DNA of 34,558 nucleotides from CALMFT01 sp964563595 (GTDB taxonomy: Bacteria; Patescibacteriota; Gracilibacteria; Absconditabacterales; Absconditicoccaceae), in contig CAZLWR010000009.1 of assembly GCA_964563595.1 (NCBI GenBank), positions 1 through 34,558 on the forward strand. Direction: 5' to 3'. Every line of letters starts with the position of its first letter. Position 1 is the first letter of the stretch. This document shows positions 19,263 through 28,893 of the stretch, in pieces. Under the pieces are notes generated by a model. The model was not told the origin of the DNA. It did not search any database and saw only the letters and a program-made list of their open reading frames with translations. A program made the translations under genes and the position numbers.

Positions 19263-21296
19263 ATGAGGTATCTTGAGTTATTGGAACAACAGCCAACTTC
19301 TCCTGCAGCCCCTGCAGAAGGAGCCAAAGTAGAGCCACCAAAAACAACTGAAGTAAATCCAGAGTTAACGGATCTTCAAACTGATGTGGTTGCAGATGCG
19401 AAGCTAAATAAGCTGGATGGTAGATTGAATCCTACCACTTTTGAAATTTTGCAATCAAATGGCACTAATTTACTAAGGTTTTTGAAACTGGGAGAAAGAC
19501 CCGAAAGGATTGAATCATTGGTAAATAGACTTGAAGGTATATTCACGAGAGTTGGTGAAGATTATTGTAGACTTGATCATACTGAGGCAAAACATATGGC
19601 GACAGGGATCGTCTGTTCTTTGATAGATTCCCTCACGGGACAAATCAATACTGGTGCTACTGCAAATCCTGATGCTAAAAAAGATGCAAATCCGAGTGAA
19701 TTTGACGCATGGGGCAAGGTCGCTGGAAATATATCTAAGCTCTTGGGTGGTGAAGGACAAGGAGGGGCTGAGAACTTGTTTGGCGACATGTTTAGTCAGT
19801 TGATTGCTGTATTTGGAAGTTGAGATGTATTATGGCAAAGGCTCAAGAGTATTTTCTTACTTATTGAGCTTACCAGAAAGTCTAGAGAAATACTATGCGA
19901 TAGGACCAATGGCAAACCAGATCCAGCTAAATCTGTTTGTACCTGGAACCAATCTATCGTTCACGATGCAAAACTATTTGTAGGCTCGGCTCGTATTGTA
20001 GAGTCTGCAATAAAAGCAGATAAAGACATTATTCAACCAGAAAACATTCATACGTTGGCAGACTTCAAGAAAGCTATAAAGTTTACAGAAGGCACCAGTT
20101 CGGTAGAATACGGCTTGTTAGATTTATTATGATTGAGAATGCAATCTGTGCCTTTAGCACATCCTATTGCTGCTCAAGAATACTTTGCTGATGTATCTCC
20201 ACAAATGCTTGAAGGCGGAAGAGCAGAAGTACAACAAAAGATTGCTACCAAAATACTGGATGCACTCGAACTTGCAGATGATAAAGGTGAAAGCTTCCAG
20301 GAGTGATGGAAGACGAACCGTGCGAGTTTAGAGAAGAGTGGTTTGAGAGGTAAGGTAGATGAACGGATGAAGGCGTTTATGCCGCTGAGTGATCCAAATG
20401 ATCCTGATAGTCTCTATAGTAGTTTTAATAAGCTGATTAATCTTTTCTGTGGCTTGCTTACTGGTACTGCTTTTTCTGAAGAGGCTTACGATCCCAATGC
20501 AAAAGACTTGTGATCAGCTACTACTGACAATGCCGTATCCAATACAGAAAGAAAAGCTATTGGAGATCAAGTATTGGAATGAGTCGTTGCGTGATCTGTG
20601 TCCTACTATGCTATCAATGCTATCTTAAAGTGAGAAAGTGCCTATAAATACGATGCTATCAACCCTAGTGATTCCGCCGATGGACAATTATCTATCGGAC
20701 TCATACAGTGGCATGGCGAAAGAGCTGGAAAACTTGTGGCGAAAATGGGTGCACTCGATCGTGCTAAAGTATTGGACCCTCAACAAGGTCTGGGTCCAGA
20801 CTTAGGTAAGTTTGTACTAGATACCAAACCCAATGGCCGATGGCTAGAAACACAAAAGCGATGAAGTATGCAAGGATGAAAGCGAGTTCCTAATGAAAAA
20901 GAAGAGGACGGTACTCCTTTAGCTGCTTGGAAAAAAGACCGGGTAGTTTCTTTCCAAAGACTGTTGAATACGGACTTGGCAAAGCATGTTATGAATACAG
21001 AGCTTAAAACCGATGTAGAAAGCTATGTTACAGTAATAAAAAAAGAACTGGATATCACAGAGAGTGATGATAAACTCAGTGTTCAACAAAAACAAGCAAT
21101 AGTCATGTTGTCGCGTTTTTACAATGCCTGACCAGAATGGACGAAGAAACTTATAGCTTCTACCAATAAGTCTCTAGATATTAATGTTTTGAAGGACGCC
21201 GCACTTGCTAATCCTTGGAACACGGAAGCTAATTTGCTTACAGGCGTAAAAAGTGCTATACAACAAACGTATGAATACTGCACATCTATAACGTAG
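19263..21296 (+). CDS. Unknown 677-aa protein with lysozyme-like segment
   Basis: The frame is continuous from ATG 19263 to TAG 21294 across about a dozen TGA glycines. The N-terminal 45 residues are Pro/Ala/Glu-rich; residues 50-450 are helical with no recognised domain. From about 450 the pattern GESAYKYDAINPSD, then GQLSIGLIQWHGERAGKL (476-493), looks like the catalytic face of lysozyme/transglycosylase-like phage and bacterial wall hydrolases, where the first Glu (458) would be catalytic; a later SRFYNAGPEWTKKL also fits such folds. No clear signal peptide or membrane helix is seen. A role in cutting peptidoglycan, of self or of a host cell, is inference from this local similarity only. 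Confidence 0.65.
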
Positions 21297-21332
21297 TTAT
21301 TTCATTATATTGTATAATCTGATCAATAAAAA

Positions 21333-21364
21333 ATCCACCTCGCAGTAGTGCGGAGTGGGTTTTT
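21333..21364. terminator. Bidirectional terminator between 677-aa gene and tRNA-Ser
   Basis: Imperfect stem (21333-21360) with inner TCGCA/TGCGG pairs around a GTAG loop and outer CCAC/GTGG pairs. It is flanked by a T-run on the plus side and an A-run on the left, so it can end both the plus-strand gene (TAG 21296) and the minus-strand tRNA, whose 3' end is adjacent. Confidence 0.7.
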
Positions 21365-21449
21365 CGGTGAGGGCGGGATTCGAACCCGCGGTCCTTTTGG
21401 GGACGACTCGTTAGCAGTGAGCTGACTTCGGCCACTCATCCACCTCACC
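21365..21449 (-). tRNA. tRNA-Ser(GCU)
   Basis: On the minus strand the 7-bp acceptor stem GGTGAGG/CCTCACC closes a class II tRNA. The anticodon loop CTGCTAA gives anticodon GCU (reads AGC/AGU), a long variable arm (GTCCCC/GGACC) is typical of serine, the T-arm contains GGTTCGAATCC, and the discriminator is G. No CCA is encoded; A-residues follow, leading into the terminator. Length 85 nt. Confidence 0.95.
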
Positions 21450-21663
21450 AAGATAGTGGCTCCATACATAATTTTTTGTAAGACTATTTCAATTATAACT
21501 TTTACAATATTTGCTTAGTGTCGTATCTCATCCTTGTCATTTGTCAAATCGCATCAGATTATCTAGGCAACTTTTGGCTGAGAATATTGATTTCGGCGTC
21601 TTATTTGACTACTATGATGTAGTTCACTTTATACAACTTCTTTTACTCTTTATCGAGTTACTT

Positions 21664-22275
21664 ATGGCATATGTTCACGATGATGTATATCAGCGTATTG
21701 CGAAATTAAAAGAAACGGGTAAGCTCGATGCAGCACTCAAATTGGTAAATACGTACTTAGTCGACGATCCTGGTAATCAATCATTACTTATGGAAATCGC
21801 GGATATCCATTACCGTTCAGGTGAGTTGGAAAAATCCTCGAAACCGGTTGACTTTCTTCTTAGTCAGAATCCCGATGATCCTATGAATCTCTATATTAAA
21901 GGAATCTTGGAAATGGAAAAAAAAGATCGGGCTAATGCTAGAGAATTTCTGAAAAAGGCAGCGAAGCTTACTAAATTGGAGAACGCTGAAGTTATTAGGG
22001 TATATGGCTTATGTGAATTCTGGTATGGCAATAAAGAAAAAGGTATAGATATGCTGAAAATGGCCTTTCAAATGAATCAGTATGACGCTGAGGTTATCTA
22101 TAATCTTGCCCAACTCTATCTCATGCAGCATAAATACTCATCTGCTGAGAGTATGCTTAAGTATTACAACAAATATCATGCAAAGCTACAGTGCTATGAT
22201 AGAGAAATCCAGTATTATGATGAAAAGATAAAGATCTTTACGGAGTTCATTGAATCTAAGAAGGTGGCGAGATAA
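21664..22275 (+). CDS. TPR-repeat protein (203 aa)
   Basis: Helical-repeat protein with about four tetratricopeptide-like units from residue 5 to about 170: KLDAALKLVNTYLVDDPGN, ELEKSSKPVDFLLSQNPDDP, NAREFLKKAAKLTKLENA and GIDMLKMAFQMNQYDAE. TPRs mediate protein-protein contacts; no partner is evident. The start at ATG 21664 (MAYVHDD) is preferred. The frame is open upstream to 21511, but that extension is low-complexity, contains a TCAGATTAT site and lies next to the tRNA. No TGA codon is needed. The next gene follows after 22 bp. Confidence 0.85.
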   Translation: MAYVHDDVYQRIAKLKETGKLDAALKLVNTYLVDDPGNQSLLMEIADIHYRSGELEKSSKPVDFLLSQNPDDPMNLYIKGILEMEKKDRANAREFLKKAAKLTKLENAEVIRVYGLCEFWYGNKEKGIDMLKMAFQMNQYDAEVIYNLAQLYLMQHKYSSAESMLKYYNKYHAKLQCYDREIQYYDEKIKIFTEFIESKKVAR

Positions 22276-22297
22276 TTTTATACTATTTGTACCTTAC

Positions 22298-22780
22298 ATG
22301 AAAACCATAGTATCAGCTGAGTTATTAGAACAAAATGTTTCAGTTACTTCGGTGGAGACCTGAAAGACAGATCCTTTGGCTGCTCTACAAGATGATATCG
22401 CTGAGACAGCTGCTATAAATCTTGATCGGGTGCAGTTTCATAGGAAAGTAGTTTTGAGTGCCTCGAGTCTTGAAAAACTCAATAAAAGGGAGAATGCTAC
22501 TCAAAAAGATTCATTTCTTGCTTTTAACAGCCTTCATCATGGTGCCAAGCTTCCTGCTCAAGGCCAGATTGTATTGGTAGTACCAGAACTAGCTCGGTGG
22601 CGTAAGAACGTACTTGGGGATGACCCGAATGCTCATGCCATCCCTGATGCTATTTGGCAGCAAGTTCTTGCGAAGGCACAGGGCATCACTACGGGCGGTT
22701 GAGCTACTCCGTTTAAGGACTGCACTCCAGATAATACTCGATTCATACCAGGCAATTATCAGTGAATTTTAACAAACTAA
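22298..22780 (+). CDS. Unknown protein (160 aa)
   Basis: No family recognised. The frame from ATG 22298 to TAA 22778 includes three TGA glycines. The N-terminal 30 residues are polar; a middle segment (AQGQIVLVVPELARWRKNVLG) has one hydrophobic strand followed by a helix with an exposed Trp; the C-terminus is polar (FKDCTPDNTRFIPGN). No signal peptide or membrane helix. It sits between the TPR gene (22 bp gap) and ftsX (13 bp gap), so it is probably co-transcribed with both, which may point to a cell-envelope or division role, but nothing in the sequence shows this. Confidence 0.7.
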
Positions 22781-22793
22781 GTTCAATATAAAT

Positions 22794-23834
22794 ATGTTTA
22801 TTCAGACGCTTTTTCATAAACTACGTTCTTTTCTTTCGTTTTCCGCATGAAAAAAGCTGTCTGTATTGGTCGTGGCCAGTTCTTCAAGAAACGTTCATAA
22901 GCGTTTTATTTGGACTCATACAAAGCAAATTGTGAGAGACAGTCTCTTTCAATTTATTGGTATTGGTATATTGGTAGGTTTTTTATTATATTTGCTTCAT
23001 ATTTTACTGGGCTTATCTTTTGGGGTCCAGCAAATCTCTCAGAATATTCAACATAAATTATGAGCTTATTTTTATATCAAAGATTCCCCTAGTAAGGCAG
23101 ATGAAACCTATTCTAAGGTGATAGATATGAAAGATAAGCTGGAGAAGCTTGGTATGAAGGTTACTTACTTGAGTAAGGATGATGCCATTAGATCTATAGG
23201 TCGTAAAGTCCCTAGTGTTATAGAATCATTTGAGAAGTATGGTATCAAAAATCCCTTACCTGCTACTATGTACGTTTTGTTTGATGATATGGAGCAATAT
23301 GAGAAATTGAGAAAGGTGGTAACGGTATATGAGGATATTATTGCGAACCGTGAAGATATCTCCAAAAGTGGTGAGAACATTAAAGAACAAGAAAAAAGAA
23401 TACTACATATCTTATGATTTACCAATTTTATTGTTTATCTGACCTATTTCTTGGTATTGGTATTAATTATAGTAATTGTATCATTCCTTATGTTGGTCGT
23501 TAGAACAAAGTTTGATACTTTTCGTAAAGTGGTGATTATACAGCAACTGTTGGGAACGGATTATACGCTTATTAAAACACCTTTCATTCTAACTAGTGTT
23601 GGAATTGTGATCATAGGCTTTGTTTTGTCATTGGTATTTTTCGCCGGTACAGGTATGGTAGTAGGGTGATATACCACAAGCTTATTTCAAACATCTCTTA
23701 TGAGCCTTATTGGTGCCAGTAGCGGATCTCTTGTTGTCTTGCTTATTGCAGAGTTACTCATTCTGACCTGACTGGTCACTATCATTTGATATAGCTATTT
23801 ACAGCAACTATTGCTCAAATCTGCTAATACATAG
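22794..23834 (+). CDS. ftsX: FtsX-like cell division permease
   Basis: Membrane partner of the FtsE ATPase, controlling peptidoglycan hydrolases at the division site. 346 residues with the FtsX plan: cytoplasmic N-terminus, TM1 (about 52-74), an extracellular domain of about 130 residues (KVIDMKDKLEKLGMKVTYLS...), then three C-terminal TM segments with LLGTDYTLIKTPFIL in the FtsX core. Several TGA glycines break it in the standard code. No ftsE lies in this window. The N-terminal 50 residues are longer than usual. It begins 13 bp after the unknown 160-aa gene. Confidence 0.87.
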
Positions 23835-23968
23835 CATACTTGCTCTCACATGTCAAGTAATGCTTCTTGTAATTCAGCTTATAATTGGGTTATTTTGTTA
23901 TTTCCTCTTGAAATCCCCCTCATTCAGATTAGTATTCCAGTATACAATTTATTATTATTTGTATAGTA

Positions 23969-24253
23969 ATGAACTTAACTCAATTTGTTGCAGCGTTAGC
24001 TGAAAAAACTGGTTTGTCTAAAAAGGCAGCTAAGGAAGTACTCGGCGTAGTATTCCAATCAATCATGAACACTGTTAAAAAAGGTGGAGAAGTAAGAATC
24101 CAAGGATTCGGTACGTTCAAAGCTAACCAAAGAAAAGCAAGAGAAGGTGTAAATCCACAAAAGCCAACTCAAAAGATCAAGATTCCTGCTATGAAAGTTG
24201 TATCTTTCAGAGCTGGTGCTGATTTCAAGAAGGCTGTTAAAGGTGGTAAATAA
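23969..24253 (+). CDS. HU-family DNA-binding protein
   Basis: Histone-like nucleoid protein, 94 residues, full length. The family core RIQGFGTFKANQRKAREGVNP with the DNA-binding arm (PQKPTQKIKIPAMKVVSFRAG) is intact, and the C-terminus FKKAVKGG is typical. No TGA codons are used; all glycines are GGN, as expected of a highly expressed gene with strong codon bias. It has its own terminator 30 bp downstream and a 134-bp upstream spacer, so it is a single-gene unit. Confidence 0.96.
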   Translation: MNLTQFVAALAEKTGLSKKAAKEVLGVVFQSIMNTVKKGGEVRIQGFGTFKANQRKAREGVNPQKPTQKIKIPAMKVVSFRAGADFKKAVKGGK

Positions 24254-24282
24254 TTATCTTTTCGTGAGAAATTATTCACAAG

Positions 24283-24306
24283 TCCCGCAGTAATGCGGGA
24301 TTTTTG
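24283..24306 (+). terminator. Terminator of the HU gene
   Basis: Perfect 7-bp stem TCCCGCA/TGCGGGA with loop GTAA (24283-24300) followed by TTTTTG. Confidence 0.85.
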
Positions 24307-24314
24307 TTTGTTTC

Positions 24315-24342
24315 TTGATTTTTTTGCGTAGTTGGCTATAAT
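24315..24342 (+). promoter_or_regulatory. Promoter of the nusB-like gene
   Basis: TTGATT (24315-24320), 16-bp spacer, TATAAT (24337-24342), directly after the HU terminator. Predicted start near 24350, about 20 nt before the ATG at 24369. Confidence 0.55.
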
Positions 24343-24368
24343 TAACTACATTTATTCGAAGTTCTTTT

Positions 24369-24953
24369 ATGAATATTACTCAGAGGATCAACGCGAGAAA
24401 GATAGTCCTATGATATCTATATTGGTTATTTTTTTTGGAATACTATAGGCGTGGTACAGATTTGGAGGTTTATACTGCTAAGATGACGCCTGTGGCTATG
24501 GATGAAGATGATAGTGCATTTTTATCTGGTGTAGGTATCGATGCAAAAACTATAGAAAAACAAGACTTAGAAGTTGTGGTAGATAGGAAGAAGTTTGACA
24601 ATATGGGAGCATTTGAAGATGACGTTTCCATTATCGCATCAGGACTGTGAATTGATGCTCATGATGTGGACCGAGAATATGTATTATTGATTGGTGACCA
24701 ATTGAAGCGTTATATGGTTAAAATGCCAAAACTGGTTGATAAGCATGCTAATCAGTTTATGTATGAGGATATGGAAATTACCAAGAAGGCTCTATTTGTT
24801 TTATGATATACGGAGAGCAAGGTACTGCAGACCGATACAAAGGTTATTATCAATGAGATGGTGGAACTAGCTAAGAGATTTGGTTGAGCTGACACCTTCA
24901 AACTGATCAATAGTATCTTTCACAATCTGCTTATAGAAGATGTAAAAGTATAA
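24369..24953 (+). CDS. nusB: NusB-like transcription antitermination protein
   Basis: RNA-binding helical protein that acts with NusE in antitermination on rRNA operons. 194 residues, slightly long. The N-terminus has NARKIVLGYLYWLFF (the A.R...L..LY pattern of NusB), and the C-terminal half LFVLGYTESKVLQTD, INEMVELAKRFG and TFKLINSIFHNLL matches the NusB signature (INEAVELAK..., FVNGVL). The middle is an unusual acidic insert. The true start ATG 24369 is upstream of the standard-code frame because a TGA glycine follows KIVL. Assignment rests mainly on the C-terminal motif. Confidence 0.72.
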
Positions 24954-24977
24954 AATAAAAAATAATCTGAAACAAAA

Positions 24978-25006
24978 AACCTGAGATGAACTCAGGTTAT
25001 TTTTTA
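24978..25006. terminator. Terminator between nusB-like gene and secG
   Basis: Eight-bp perfect stem AACCTGAG/CTCAGGTT with an ATGAA loop (24978-24998) followed by TATTTTTT on the plus strand and preceded by an A-run, so it can serve both convergent genes. Confidence 0.8.
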
Positions 25007-25024
25007 TATTTGTCATGACTTGTC

Positions 25025-25354
25025 TTATGTGCCGGTACTGATAACGGTAGTCGGGTTGCTTCCAGTTCCTAGGTTGAACGCCGGAGCTGCTGCTCATGAA
25101 TTCGCTTCAGCATCTGCATCAAATGTTTTTTCTTTGGAAAACGGATAGATCAAGCAGGTAAATACAAAAATTATGGCTGCTATCGTTGCGGCTTTTTTCA
25201 AACCGGTTTCAATGGATTTGGTTGTACCATATTCGTTACTTCAGGCCATACCGCCAAGGCCAAATCCTAATCATCCTTTTGGTGCCATCAATAAGATAGC
25301 AATAGCCATACATACACCGGATGTAAGCATTATAATTAGCAACAAAGTAGTCAT
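25025..25354 (-). CDS. secG: Preprotein translocase subunit SecG
   Basis: Small membrane subunit of the SecYEG channel. 109 residues with two TM helices (about 1-20 and 54-75). The loop LMAPKGGLGFGLGGMAGSNE holds the family pattern (QxxKGGGLG...G...FG-like) with two TGA glycines. A polar Gly/Ala/Thr-rich tail follows. The ATG at 25354 is the first Met of the first hydrophobic segment. TGA reading is essential: in the standard code no strand shows this gene as a single frame. Confidence 0.88.
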
Positions 25355-25426
25355 TACAAACAAATGAGAAAATTAAAATGGGACAAGATATTCTGTCAAT
25401 CTACCTATTTGTGAGTGATTTTCAAC

Positions 25427-25453
25427 TTGATTATCGAATGTATTTCCTATAAT
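25427..25453 (+). promoter_or_regulatory. Promoter of RNase P RNA
   Basis: TATAAT (25448-25453) lies 6 nt before the predicted RNA 5' end, with TTGATT (25427-25432) 15 bp upstream of it, slightly short but otherwise well placed. Confidence 0.6.
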
Positions 25454-25458
25454 CAGCT

Positions 25459-25800
25459 ATATCAGCTCTTGGGTATTATCCCGACTTTGTCGGGAAGGAA
25501 AGTCCCAACACCACACAACAACTGCTGTATAACGTGCAGTGGACGCCATGGAGAATGGTTAAAAGAAAGTGCCACAGAGACTATACTATCCCGATTTATC
25601 GGGAGAAAGGTGAAAAGAACAAGTTCTTGTAGCAATACGGGATATTGTGCCTGAGTCAGGTTGATGATCTGACCAGTGGTAAACCTCAAGTTGGTGCAAG
25701 CTTTTCCCGATTTATCGGGAAGGTGCTAGATCCTCCCGACTTGTCGGGAGGCCAGATAAATGATACCTAAAACAGAATTGGGCTTACGGAGGGCTGATAT
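25459..25800 (+). ncRNA. rnpB: RNase P RNA, bacterial type
   Basis: Catalytic RNA that matures tRNA 5' ends. Conserved blocks in order: AGGAAAGTCC (25496-25505), AGAAAGTGCCACAGAGA (25564-25580), GGTGAAAAG, GGTAAACC, and the 3' block AACAGAATTGGGCTTA (25771-25786). The ends pair as P1: ATATCAGCTCT (25459-25469) with AGGGCTGATAT (25790-25800). Total about 342 nt, normal for type A. Four helices carry nearly the same TCCCGA...TCGGGA hairpin. Confidence 0.93.
25479..25749 (+). repeat. Four copies of one hairpin inside RNase P RNA
   Basis: TCCCGACTTTGTCGGGA (25479-25495), TCCCGATTTATCGGGA (25589-25604 and 25705-25720) and TCCCGACTTGTCGGGA (25734-25749) share a six-bp stem and closely related loops. 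Confidence 0.85.
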
Positions 25801-25836
25801 TATCTTATTGCAGTTATTGATACGCTATTGAATTAT

Positions 25837-26916
25837 ATGATTATCGAATTACGAATATTGCTTATCGTGTTGTTGCTTGCTATCAGTTTCTGATTATATT
25901 TTTTATTGCAGGAAAAAGACACTGCAAGTGCAATCAAACAAACTGCTCAAAGACCTGCAAAAGATATTTCGTGATTGGATAGTTTACAATTTACTCATCC
26001 TGTGGCCGTAGCATTACGTGAACAACTTGAAACTGAAATAATAGGCCAAAAAGGGCTTATCAATGGGTTGATACTTGGACTTATAGCCGGTAAACATGTG
26101 TTCGTGCAATCTTTGCCTGGTATGGCCAAAACTACCGCTGTTAAAGCTCTTGCTCAAGCGAGTGGCTTGTCCTTTGGGAGGATTCAGGGCACGCCAGATC
26201 TATTGCCTAGTGATATTATAGGGATAGAAACGATTGCTGAAAGCGGAAAGCTCAACTCGGCTTTCGGCCCAGCAGGGGCTAAAGGTCAAGTGATTAGAAA
26301 ATGACCATTGTTTGCGAATATTATCTTGTTTGATGAGATTAATCGCACAACACCAAAAGTACAATCTGCGTTGATGGAATGTATGCAAGAGGGACAAGTT
26401 ACCATCGGTCATCAAACACTTGAACTACCAAAACCATTTTTGGTCTTTGCTACAGCGAATCCCTCTGGTTCAAAGGGTGTCTATGATTTGCCGGAGGCAC
26501 AATTAGATAGATTTGGATTGAGCATAGTATTAGATTATCCTGATAATGAGAGAGATATTCTGAAAACACCTCAACAACAAATGCCACATAACAAAAAAAA
26601 GCAGAAGAATGCTGTGGATTTCGAATCAATGTATAGTGATATTGAAGGTATTAGAATAAGTGATGCATCTATAGATATTATAAACTGAATTATACAAAAA
26701 ACCAGGCAAATGCCTGATGCTATTGTAGTTGGCTGTTCACCCAGGGCGGCAAAAGATTTACTTTGGTTAGCCAAAACAACGGCATACTTATCGGGAGGAC
26801 AATCAGTAGAAGAGTCTCATATTATGCTTTTGCTTGAAAGCGTCCTTGTCCATAGAATGATTCGGAAAAAGGGAGTCAACAAGAAAGATGTTCTTATGAT
26901 ACTACATAGTATGTAA
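25837..26916 (+). CDS. MoxR-family AAA+ ATPase with N-terminal membrane anchor
   Basis: Chaperone-like ATPase. 359 residues. The N-terminus (about 4-24) is one hydrophobic helix, unusual for MoxR, which is normally soluble. Then IIGQKGLINGLI, Walker A LPGMAKTT (93-100), Walker B ILFDEINR (163-170), the sensor segment FATANP, and the arginine-finger region LPEAQLDRFG, ending in the C-terminal lid helices. The N-terminal part of the frame is joined through TGA glycines, so the membrane anchor is only seen with code 25. MoxR proteins usually work with VWA-domain partners; none is in the window. It follows rnpB by 36 bp. Confidence 0.9.
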
Positions 26917-26921
26917 TACTA

Positions 26922-27227
26922 CTACCTAGGTCTTTTTACGACATCTTCGATTTCAATTTGCATAGCTGCACTGCTTAGGGCATTTAGAGCTATACCACGT
27001 GCTTCTTCAAGATGTTCTGGGGTAAGTGGCAGTCTTGTTGTTTCGGGTATACCTGTTTTTTGTAGCTGATCGATATCTCTCAGAAGAGCTTCTAATTCGT
27101 TGTTCAAATAGGCGTGTGCCACTACCTCACCAAATGCGTGAGGTATCAGAGGATTATGTTCCAATACTTCTTCTAGGGATTGTAAAAACTTACCAGGCTG
27201 AGTTGGTACCCAGTGTAATTTTTTCAT
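26922..27227 (-). CDS. Unknown protein (101 aa)
   Basis: No family recognised. Helical acidic protein, complete from ATG 27227 (MKKLHWVP) to TAG 26922, with no TGA needed. Pro-rich turns (TTRLPLTPEHLEEARG) split two long helices; no membrane segment. It converges on the moxR gene with 5 bp between stops. The region 27228-27406 upstream has no gene I can support; it is AT-rich, with only a few short A/T runs. Confidence 0.7.
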   Translation of the reverse strand: MKKLHWVPTQPGKFLQSLEEVLEHNPLIPHAFGEVVAHAYLNNELEALLRDIDQLQKTGIPETTRLPLTPEHLEEARGIALNALSSAAMQIEIEDVVKRPR

Positions 27228-27406
27228 AATGTATTTTTAGTTTTATAAAGATAATACCTTCTTACTTTTTTTTAAAATACACGACAGTTTTGTATACGAG
27301 CAAAAAAGGTAGGATTAAAACACGATAGATGTTCGGTTTACTAAACAAAAAAGCAGGATAGGACTTAAAAAGGAAATGAAATAATCTATCGAGCATAAGT
27401 AGGGTT

Positions 27407-27676
27407 TTAGAAGTGGTCATTCAATAGGGTTGCTAGATCCATTTTTGGTCATTTTGTTTGTTCAATGAGAATAGTATTATTGCCTGAAAGAATATAAATG
27501 ACTGGGTAGGCAATGTTGATATATTTGCTATCCGCTATACCAAAGGCTGCTTTAAGAGCAAGATTTTGTGGAATATGAAGGGGCGTAGCCGGTACATGTA
27601 TTTTTACGGTTCAACCTTGACCATCTGATCCAACTACGACGTATTCGCATGGTAATGTTTGTGCTTGTGATGTCAT
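27407..27676 (-). CDS. Unknown small protein (89 aa)
   Basis: No family recognised. ATG 27676 to TAA 27407, with two TGA glycines (GQGGTVK and QTKGPK). Beta-rich character: CEYVVVGSDGQGGTVKIHV, a Pro turn, then NIAYPVIYILSGNNTILIEQ. No membrane segment. Its absence from standard-code ORF lists is due to the TGA codons. The region 27677-27785 upstream is AT-rich and holds nothing I can support. Confidence 0.65.
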
Positions 27677-27785
27677 TTATTAAATAGCATAATAAATTAA
27701 AAATATTATGACTATTCTAATAGAATAGATTATTATAAAGTCAATACTATATCTATGAATAAAATCACTATGTTGTGTTTGAAAC

Positions 27786-28196
27786 TTATTTACAATGCTT
27801 ATTGATTTGCTCATTAATTCTGCTAAAGACGGCTATGTATTTTGATCTATCCCTGCTAAAGTCTGAAGCATTCGTGCTATCCAATGTTTGAATAATCTGA
27901 TCTACGGTATCAGTCGCTATATCATTTGCTTTGAGTGCCTTTTGGCAGGTCTCACTGGAAATGACCTGTTTGAGCTCTTTGAACGAGTTTTTGAATTGAT
28001 CTAAATCATTGACGTCATTTTTAGTTCGTCCATGAAAGAGTTTGGATATTCCTTGAACTTTTTGATACAGGTAATCAAAGGTCGAAAATATACCCACTTT
28101 TTCAGCTGGATGATTATTAAGGTACCACAAAGCTAGCCACATAAATAATACTCAGACTATTGTTTGGAGAATGATAGAGCTTACTTTTTTTGACAT
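27786..28196 (-). CDS. Unknown membrane-anchored protein (136 aa)
   Basis: One N-terminal TM helix (SIILQTIVGVLFMWLALWYL, about 7-26, with TGA glycine inside it) followed by a soluble helical domain of about 105 residues with two Cys (SSETCQKAL and the C-terminal HCK), probably outside the membrane. No known family. ATG 28196 is chosen because it provides the charged MSKK start before the helix. It is the last gene of the gatB-DUF1543-protease run on this strand (41 bp after the protease). Confidence 0.72.
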
Positions 28197-28237
28197 AATA
28201 AAAAGAAAAAAGAAGTATAAAGTTTGTAGATGTCGAT

Positions 28238-28876
28238 TTATCGCAGGAGATTTACAATCCGCATCAGCTTATTTACTAATGCTTGTGCTCGGCTACCAAT
28301 GAAGGACAAAATTCCTGATTGGCCCAATATAACAAAAATGACTATCATTAGCAAGGGATTGGTGGCCAACATATACTCTACTTTCAGTGCGGCATTTCCT
28401 ACGAACAGCTTAACAAATTTTCGTCCATCCAAAGGGGGGATAGGTATCAAATTAAACAAGGCTAAACCGATATTGAGGAATACAAACTGCATCCGAAATT
28501 GAATAAATAGGTTGGACGGTGCACCCAGCAGAGTAATGAGATCGCCTGCGTAGATTTTTAAAAATATAACTCCTAGAATGGCCATAATAAAATTGGATGC
28601 AGGTCAGGCGATAGCTACGAGGAATTCGTCCAGTCTCGGATTTTTGTAATAGGCAGGGTTGATTTGTACGGGTTTTCCTCGTCAAAAATGAATAAGAAAT
28701 ATAAGCAAAAACCCCATAGGATCAAGGTGTGCTAAGGGATTTGGAGTGAGTCTACCTTGGAGTTTTGGTGTAGGGTCTCCCAGTTTAACAGAGGCTCGTG
28801 CATGGGCGTATTCATGCAAACCAATAGATATAGCAAGTATAATCGCAAGAATGACAATATCTATAATAGTATTCAT
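28238..28876 (-). CDS. Site-2 protease family metalloprotease (M50)
   Basis: Intramembrane zinc protease. HEYAH at 21-25 in TM1, the AIAGPASNF segment (about 89-96) and the second metal-ligand motif NLIPIPPLDG (142-151) are all present. Length 212 aa with four to five TM segments fits the small M50B type without PDZ domain. TGA supplies the Gly of AIAGP and one before RGKP. The start at ATG 28876 is preferred over TTG 28882. Substrates cannot be predicted. It lies 17 bp after the DUF1543 gene. Confidence 0.9.
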
Positions 28877-28893
28877 AATCAATAATCTAAGGC

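Noticed and set aside
21511..21663. N-terminal extension of the TPR protein
   Set aside because: Low-complexity translation next to the tRNA with an intergenic-type 9-mer; the ATG at 21664 gives a compact TPR protein.
24867..25097. Minus-strand open frame across the nusB end and the terminator
   Set aside because: It runs through a strong hairpin terminator and overlaps nusB and secG; no family features.
25173..25367. Plus-strand open frame in the secG region
   Set aside because: The minus strand encodes SecG when TGA is read as glycine; the plus frame is its shadow.
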